Source: Sarcophilus harrisii (Eukaryota; Chordata; Mammalia; Dasyuromorphia; Dasyuridae). From it: a DNA stretch of 64,000 nucleotides. Shown in pieces: positions 57,311-64,000 of the stretch. The DNA lies in the NCBI RefSeq assembly GCF_902635505.1, contig NC_045426.1:539109318-539173317 (forward strand). Direction: 5' to 3'. The position numbers and the translations under genes are program-made. Position 1 is the stretch's first letter. Each line of letters opens with the position of its first letter. Under the pieces are notes generated by a model. That model was not told the origin of the DNA. It saw nothing but the letters and a program-made list of their open reading frames with translations, and made no database searches.

Positions 57311-57959
57311 CCTCTGTAGATTGCAGGTACATTAGTTTTCTAATTAAGCTAATTCCCTAAAGGCTCATCACCCTCAGAGATCTGGCCATATGGAAATGGA
57401 TTTCTTTGGGCACAAGTAATTCATGAAAACATCTACAAAGCACTCATAATCTATAGTAGGGAAGGAGGTATCTTCAATTAGGAAATCACAGAACCTTGAG
57501 CACTGAAGCATCAAAATGTGCCTAAGGTCATAGCTAAAACTAATGCTTCATGGTTAGTCTTCTAAGCACTTCAAAATACAATTGAAACAATTTTCATGAG
57601 CACCAGGTAGGATTGCCTTAGTGCCTTGAGCCTAATTTACTAATAGATCTTCACAGAGTAGTTCTATACTTATAAATTGACAATAAGGTGTCCATTGAAG
57701 ATGATAGGAACTCTGCTTTATTTTTTCTGACATCACAAGGATAGGAATTATATACATAAATGAATTGTGATAAGTTATTAGAGGAAATATTCACAATGAT
57801 GAGATCATAGATCAATTTGAATCTTGAGTGGCTATGATGTAGTCATAAATGTAAACCAACTATTTTTCAAATGTCCTTGACATTCAGTGAGGAAAATGTA
57901 TTGAAATTGGGTTATTTCATAAATACTTCAATCTTCCACTCAAAAATGTTATATGAGAA

Positions 57960-58195
57960 TTTTATAATTCAAATTCTTTATTTTTTATTTTTATTCTTTA
58001 ATAAATTTAAACTTATTATTAGAGAATTATTAAATTATTGAGTAACATATTACTCATTAGACAATTGTCTTATTTATTATATATAATATATTATTTAGTA
58101 TTATATTCATTATGTGATATATAATATATATCCATATTAAATAATTATTAAATTAAGTAATTTAATAAAATTCTTTATTTTTATTATTAAGTAGA
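57960..58195. repeat. AT-rich low-complexity block
   Basis: Over 200 bp of TTATTA/AATATA words, with almost no G or C. No coding potential. Confidence 0.85.
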
Positions 58196-58413
58196 AGGAA
58201 AACCGAGAGCCAGGTAAAGTAACTGAGAATTCTGTGCCTTTTCTAGAACACTATTTTGTTACAAATAATGTGTCAAAATAATGATATTCACAGACACATA
58301 CACAGACCAAGTTAAACTCTACATGCTATTAAAAAATTACCAGAATACAAATAGGAAAAGAAAAATGAGATGCTAGTTCATTTGAAATGGCATATATGCT
58401 AGACTAGATTCAC

Positions 58414-58426
58414 TGAGATTATATTC
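58414..58426 (+). repeat. 13-bp target-site duplication, left copy
   Basis: 'tgagattatattc', repeated exactly at 59,041-59,053. Confidence 0.93.
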
Positions 58427-59040
58427 ATATTTATTTATTTTTAACACACATTGCTTTATGAATTATGTTGAGAGGCAAAAATCATGGGAAAGATAAAAAA
58501 AAAACAGAAAATGAAGTGAACATATCATGTGTCGATTTACATTCAGTCTCTTTAGTTCTTTTTCTGGATACCCATGACATTTTCTATCCAAAGTCTATTG
58601 GGATTGCTTTGGATCACTGAACCACTGAGAAGAACCAAGTCTTTTATAGTTGATCATTGCACATTTTTGCTGTCATTGTGTACAATATATTCTTGGTTTT
58701 GCTTGTTTTGCTCAGTATCAGTTCATGTAAATATTTCCAGGCCTCTCTAAAATCAGTTATTCTATCCATTTTTAATAGAATAATAATATTCTATTATCTT
58801 CATATAACATAACTTATTCAGCCATTCCCCAACTGAAGGGTATCTACTCATTTTCCAGTTCTTTGCAACCACAAAAAGAGCTGCTACAAACATTTTTGCA
58901 CATGTGGGTCCTTTCCCCTCCTTTATGATTTCCTTGGAATACAAACCCAATAGTGGCACTACTGGGTCAAAGGGTATACATAGTTTTATAGCTTTTAGTC
59001 ATACTTCCAAATTGCTTTCCTGAATAGCTGGATCATTTCA
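58427..59040 (-). mobile_element. 5'-truncated L1 (ORF2 C-terminus plus 3' UTR), antisense
   Basis: The minus strand translates to the ORF2 C-terminus (KMFVAALFVVAKNWKMSRYP, then VGEWLNKLCYMKIIEYYYSI, around 58,765-58,900). The 3' UTR ends in an A-rich, not pure A, tail ('gttaaaaataaataaatat' on the minus strand). Perfect 13-bp target duplications flank it. Same 3' UTR type as the L1 at 43,725. Confidence 0.95.
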
Positions 59041-59053
59041 TGAGATTATATTC
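59041..59053 (+). repeat. 13-bp target-site duplication, right copy
   Basis: Exact copy of 58,414-58,426 next to the truncated 5' end of the L1. Confidence 0.93.
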
Positions 59054-59054
59054 T

Positions 59055-59370
59055 AGTCCTGATACTTTCAAGTTGTCACCATGGAAAAACCACCAAACCT
59101 TTCTGTGCCTTGGCTTTCTTATCTGTTATTTGGAAATATTAATATTAATACTACCTACACCTCAGGAGAGAGTTCTATCAACCTTATGATCTTTTTTAAA
59201 ATTCTAAGTTTAGAATTGGAAAGGTCCTAACAGATCCTTCTTTTTACAGATGATTTGGAGAGGCTGTGCCCAAGGATAAATACAGAAGGACTAATAACAC
59301 CTGGACTCGAATTCAAGTCATTTGCAAATTGATGCTCTTCCCATTATATCACCTTTCCTCCTTAGTATTG
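59055..59370 (+). repeat. Old SINE fragments (MIR-like)
   Basis: 'gtgccttggctttcttatct' then 'agtttagaattggaaaggtc', 'cttctttttacagatgattt' and 'ctcgaattcaagtcatttgc'. Two diverged copies end to end. Confidence 0.5.
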
Positions 59371-59389
59371 TATCATTGTGATCAGTGCA

Positions 59390-62230
59390 CCAAAAGAAAA
59401 AAAAAAACAAATTGAATTTAGTAAATATGAAAATTACATGAATATTTTATCAATAACTTGAAATGTGGTGCTCAGAAGAATAATAGGTTCCCACAAGTAG
59501 GTGCAGCACAGATGGAAGAGTCCTGAGTTTCTCCTTTTACATGCCCTCTCCTCTTCCTCACTTCCAAAATTCAGTCATTATTTAGAAGGATCACTCACTG
59601 GAGTGCAGAGCTGTATGTACTGTTATCTTACTTTGTGAAGTGTGAGGAAATCCTTTCAGTTCCCATAGAAACAGAATGGGGGAAAGAAGAATCAATGCTA
59701 TGTGAAAATGGTTGGGGTCTATTGATAAAACAAAATGAATGACAAAGGCCTCAGTGATACTGTGTCCACACTGGTCCATGTTATATAGGGAAAAACCACT
59801 GACTTGCCAGGGAGTACTTGGTAAGTTGGCAATACTGTCTATCAGCACGATACAACCTCAGGAAAATCAAATGGAATGGGGAGAGGAAATTCCAGTGCTC
59901 TTCAAGAGAAATAGTGCCTGTAGCTCATTACCTTGAAATTACTGAGCTTCTCCCTCACCCCATCACGAAATGTTGAGACTGTCAAGATTCTCTAATAAAC
60001 ATTCAATAGGGACCATTCAAGTTTTTTTTTTTTTTTAAGGCATCTCAATCACATATTAGATATATCCTCATGAGCCCATTTAGATTTTTTAAAGATTTTT
60101 TAACCTCTCCTATAATTAAATCTAAAGACTTTGAAATCTGTCTGAAGTTAAACCCAAATTCTAATTTACTTCCTTGAGTGATCATTGTAGTAGAATGTGG
60201 AGCTGTTAAAAGAAACAATTATGTGGAAGCAGCCTGACTGTATTTATAGGTTGGAAGTAAAAGCACGTTTAGAGCTATGTGTCAACACTATCCATTGTTC
60301 CTATTAGGGTACCATTTTCATGATATTTAGTAAGGATGTAAAGTAAGGTTAGCTGCAACATACAATTCTAATCTCTTTCAGTGCTTATCACTCTTCAAAC
60401 ATTCAATAGCCACCCTTAATACCATTACCTCTGGGACAACATTTGAGTAGGCCCCTGCAATCTAACAACAAGGGACCACAAAGAAAGACTGTGGTTTAAA
60501 AGCCTGGTTAAAGATTAACACAAACAGTAATAAGAAGGTTCTTAGGAGAGAATCAGGACAGCTGCAGCTGAATCCCTGCTACCTGCTGAGGGTTGCTAAG
60601 CAACTTGGGCCTACCACTGCCCCAAGGGCTTTTTACTTTACAATTAGGATTTTTGAAGGGGAAAAGAAGGAGGGGGTGGGAGGTGGATTTTTAGAGAAGC
60701 GGAAGGGTTTGCATATGCATGCACACATGTTTGTATGTGTACATGGGCATGTATTTCTATGCATATGTGAACATACATATACATAAAAATATATCTTTTT
60801 AAAATAGAAAAGTGATGTCACTCAGACCTTTCAAATGTAGAGCGCTCACTATAAAGCAGATTTTTTTTTTAATGTAACTGACAAAATCTGGAAACAAGGC
60901 AGAGTTTAAAAAGTGACATTTTGACTCTAAGGGAGGAATTATTTGCAATTTGTTTTGAACAGAAGCTTAGTTCATGTCAGATGTGAACCTCCAGACAATC
61001 ATTAGTTTAAACTGCCTGCTATGTGTTTAAAAATTTCAGTCAATTTAGAGCTTATCTGAATTGCAAATGTAATGGTAATAAGCCATTAGGGAACAGCATA
61101 TCTCTTTTTTTGCACTTACCAACTCTCTGCTTTAAGAAGCCCCAACTACATAGAAATATGAAAATACTATTTTAATCATGCGCATTGTAGACAAACACAG
61201 AAATGCTGGTGACACCAAAGTGGGCAAAGTAGGATTCCAAGGATAAGACCTGAAATCCATGACAGGAATGAAGAAACACATGTAACCTTTACTTTAAACA
61301 ATATACAGTAGTAAGACTTTCCAAAAACAAATATTCAGTTTTATTTGTAATACAATGGGAACCTCTAAGACCAGCATCTGGGGTGTATTTATTTTCTTTG
61401 GATTTTGTGGCTAGGGAATAGATTAGCCAAAGTCTTTCTGAAAGGTAAATTTTGGAAACCCAGACTGATGGTTAGATTTTACTCTAAGTTTTAATTAATG
61501 GATTGGCTGGATGTTTATCAATAAGCAACCGTCTATCTTTCAGTAGTCTCACTGATCCCAAAGCTCCTAAAATGAAGTATTTTTTCTGGATTCACATTTC
61601 CCCAAATGACAGGCAATGTTTTATTTTCTCAACTGTGGTCCATGAATTATGATTAAATTGCAAGATTCTCCATTACTTGTAAAGTCAGTTATAAGTAATG
61701 CCTTCAAATAACAACCTTTGCAATGACTCAGTTGCCAGTTAAATATGTAGACATTGATTGTAGAAGGGAAAGAAAGAGGGTGATTTCTCTAAAATATCCA
61801 GAGAACTGCATTTCTGAAATTTCTAGAGGTTAGACTCAGGGTCTTTTGTCAATGACTTCAGTACCAGGTCTGTGGAGTCAAAACAAAATGAACTGAGGCA
61901 GCAAATGCTAGGGCAATGAGCACAAGATCAGCAGCCAGCCAGCCCAAAAAATCTTATTTGGAGAGAATCTTAGTGACATACATGACCTGTCGAGCCTGCC
62001 TAAAAATCTTTCCACAATGTTTCAACAATCATCTGCTTTGTTTTGGTGGTATAGATATGACCTTAGAAATTCTAGTTCCAACACTTTTCAGAGTCTTGGT
62101 GGATATATGGAAACTTATGAGTAATGTATTCACAATTTGTTTTCTTTCAGCATGTCAAATATTTGCTAGGATAAAGACAAATTGTAACATCTATGGTAAA
62201 CACAGAAGGAAATAATAGAAGCTGGGTCCC
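59390..62230. other. Comparatively repeat-poor intergenic segment
   Basis: No SINE, LINE or LTR signature that I can recognise over almost 3 kb, unlike the rest of the window. It contains the RFX-type palindrome (60,592-60,604), tandem E-boxes (60,569-60,580) and TAAT-rich stretches (61,000-61,180). Candidate conserved noncoding DNA. No gene recognised; the open frame at 61,916-62,215 (99 codons) has no features I can relate to a protein. Confidence 0.45.
60592..60604. promoter_or_regulatory. RFX (X-box) palindrome
   Basis: GTTGCTAAGCAAC: two 6-base inverted arms around one base, matching the RFX-family consensus (GTNRCC/N-RGYAAC type). Two CAGCTG E-boxes sit 11 bases upstream. Function inferred from motif only. 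Confidence 0.5.
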
Positions 62231-63214
62231 GGGAGAAATGCCAGTTAGAATTTAACTCCAATGGGCCTTAGCCATCTATAAGGTCAGGACCCCAGGCCAG
62301 TAGTTCTATTTTGTTTGTTTTCTTGGGAGTGTGCGATATGGGGATGACCTCAAGTGATGTGAGCTTCGGTGGTGAAGAGGAGAGTCTCACAGCTATTTGT
62401 CTACACTAATGGTATAAAGGAGTATAGTGTTCTGTAGTGGGGTAATGAGAAGCCCTCTCACTATAGGCCTTTAAGCAATGCTTGGATAAGCACTTATCAG
62501 AAAATTCATATCCAGGTACAAGTGGAACTAGATTTTCCATATTGAGATTATCTGAGCATGGAATTCCCAACCAAATTCAAAACTATTTTCGCCAAACCTT
62601 AGAATGATAACTTTTTCACTTGAGAAATTTTTATGTTTCACTATAATTTTGTTTTTGTTTTATTTTTGCAAAAGAAAATAGTATTTACAGGTGGCTCCTT
62701 TTAAAATATAAAATTATAAAGCAGTAATGTATATGAAATGTCAGATTCTATTATATTTGCAGAATATTAGTTTTGAAAATGAATAAAGAGAGCTGTTTGT
62801 GGTTTTAAACTGCCATATTAATGTCAATTAGAAATTTCCTCTATTTTTTGATGTATCTAGAGTTTTATAAGAATAGAATTTAAAATGGTAGGACTTTACA
62901 ATGTTTACATGCAAATGCATTTTTAAAATGTTCTATATGTGAAAAAATAGTATTTTCCAGTGAAAATACTGGCTTGAGCACAAGGCTTGGCCTTTTCTTG
63001 GTTTCCATGATGATGCCTACACTGCTAAAATACAATTTAGTACTGCTTTGTATCATGAAGTCAAAAATTATGTTGTTCATAAATAGAATAATTGAAAAGC
63101 AATAAAAATTTATTGAACAAAAGAAAAAAATCATACTCATATAATAATTTTTCTATGAGGTATTCTTTAATCTGATCTTCAAATATCCCTCTACAAACAG
63201 GGAGTATGATGCTG

Positions 63215-63400
63215 CAGTTTGAACATCAGATTTGAAGCCAATCAACCTTAGTTAAAATCTCAGCTCTATTTTTTTCTACATTTGAGACCTTAAGTCTTAG
63301 CTTTTCTGAGCAATTGGTAGTCTGAGATGTCACATGAGGGGGATTATTGAGTACTCTTCAAATTGTAACTTTTTATGATCCTATAGAGACAACAGAGAGA
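63215..63400 (+). repeat. MIR-like SINE fragment
   Basis: 'gcagtttgaacatcagattt', 'ccttagttaaaatctcagct', 'tgagcaattggtagtctgag' and a 'tgatcctatagag' end. Diverged. Confidence 0.45.
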
Positions 63401-64000
63401 ATAAAGCATGAAGTGTGATTGTTTGATAAATTCCATCATTTAGTGAAATTTTTATGAAATCTTGGTTCCTTTGTTTTTGCTCTGATTGGATCATCAAGAA
63501 GAAATTCTTTCTCTATCTTATTTCTTACAGGCAATAATATCTCTGTGTTAAGATCTATTGGGGTAGAAAGAGATATGGGGAAACATTTAAGGTCACATGG
63601 CAGTTTTTTGAAGGTTAATCTTTTCAATGAAAATATAAACATTTGAATTCCCATTTAAGCAACTTCTACTTCTAAATATTTGAAATTTCTATATATGCAA
63701 ATCTCTTTTCTAAGTAATTCAAGATATTTACAAATACAAAATTTAAATACTGAAGTCTGTGCTTCTCTCTCCTCCAATGAGATCAACTATACAAAGACTT
63801 GGATTGTTCACTTTTAAGAAACTTTTTCATAGGAAGCTAATACTTCCCAAAAAAGTGAGGTACAAAAAAAGGCATTAATCATGTTTCTGTATGAGTTGAG
63901 TACAACCAAGTGACCAACAAATTCAGGAGGCCTAATCTAACACAGTTTATGAAGTCTGTGTTGATGGTGGTATAATATTTCCAAGATACCTAACCCTCAA

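Noticed and set aside
61916-62215. 99-codon open frame in the downstream region
   Set aside because: Length is possible by chance in AT-rich DNA. No family resemblance and no nearby gene signals.

Overview
This is a mammalian genomic window, almost certainly from a marsupial. Evidence: it contains a complete, intron-split prolactin gene. It also carries many copies of the marsupial tRNA-derived SINE that opens with 'ggcagctaggtgg', and L1 elements with the marsupial-type 3' end ('...cctgtaaataaaaggctatta'). The species cannot be resolved from the sequence alone. There is no bacterial-style gene organisation, and no RNA gene or CRISPR array was seen.

Layout. (1) 1-13,070: repeat-dense 5' flank. 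A long 5'-incomplete L1 (1-3,534) is followed by a nested stack: an L1 3' end (5,383-6,417, with a perfect 13-bp target-site duplication) inside a probable solo retroviral LTR (about 5,246-6,940), itself inside an older SINE-like repeat. SINE fragments, two (CA)n tracts, a G17 run and an older unclassified repeat come next. (2) 13,075-25,060: the prolactin gene (PRL) on the + strand. It has a conserved proximal promoter with TATA box, five coding exons (13,327-13,354; 15,836-16,014; 17,244-17,351; 19,432-19,611; 24,536-24,727) and a short 3' UTR. All splice junctions are GT-AG. The joined reading frame encodes 228 residues: a 29-residue signal peptide and a 199-residue hormone with all six cysteines at the mammalian positions (mature 4, 11, 58, 174, 191, 199). 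Introns hold L1 scraps, SINEs and long pyrimidine tracts. Intron 4 also holds an old direct duplication. (3) 25,060-64,000: intergenic DNA with no convincing gene. It includes CR1/L3-like fragments, SINEs, two related 250-bp repeats (32,978 and 34,935), and long polypyrimidine and polypurine tracts (37.8-38.8 kb and 41.1-41.3 kb). A probable solo LTR lies at 42.5-42.9 kb, followed by a roughly 6-kb antisense L1 (43.7-49.7 kb) with extra L1 pieces on both sides. Another LTR-like stretch is at 52.3-52.75 kb, and a 5'-truncated antisense L1 with a perfect 13-bp target-site duplication at 58.4-59.04 kb. The last few kb (about 59.4-64 kb) are comparatively repeat-poor and hold a strong RFX-type palindrome.

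Only one host gene is supported, PRL. I did not find an undescribed coding system. The more interesting signals are regulatory or structural: a sense-oriented LTR about 6.3 kb upstream of PRL, a Z-DNA-prone tract about 0.9 kb upstream of it, the intron-4 duplication, loss of the N-glycosylation site that human prolactin has, and the RFX palindrome in the repeat-poor downstream DNA.
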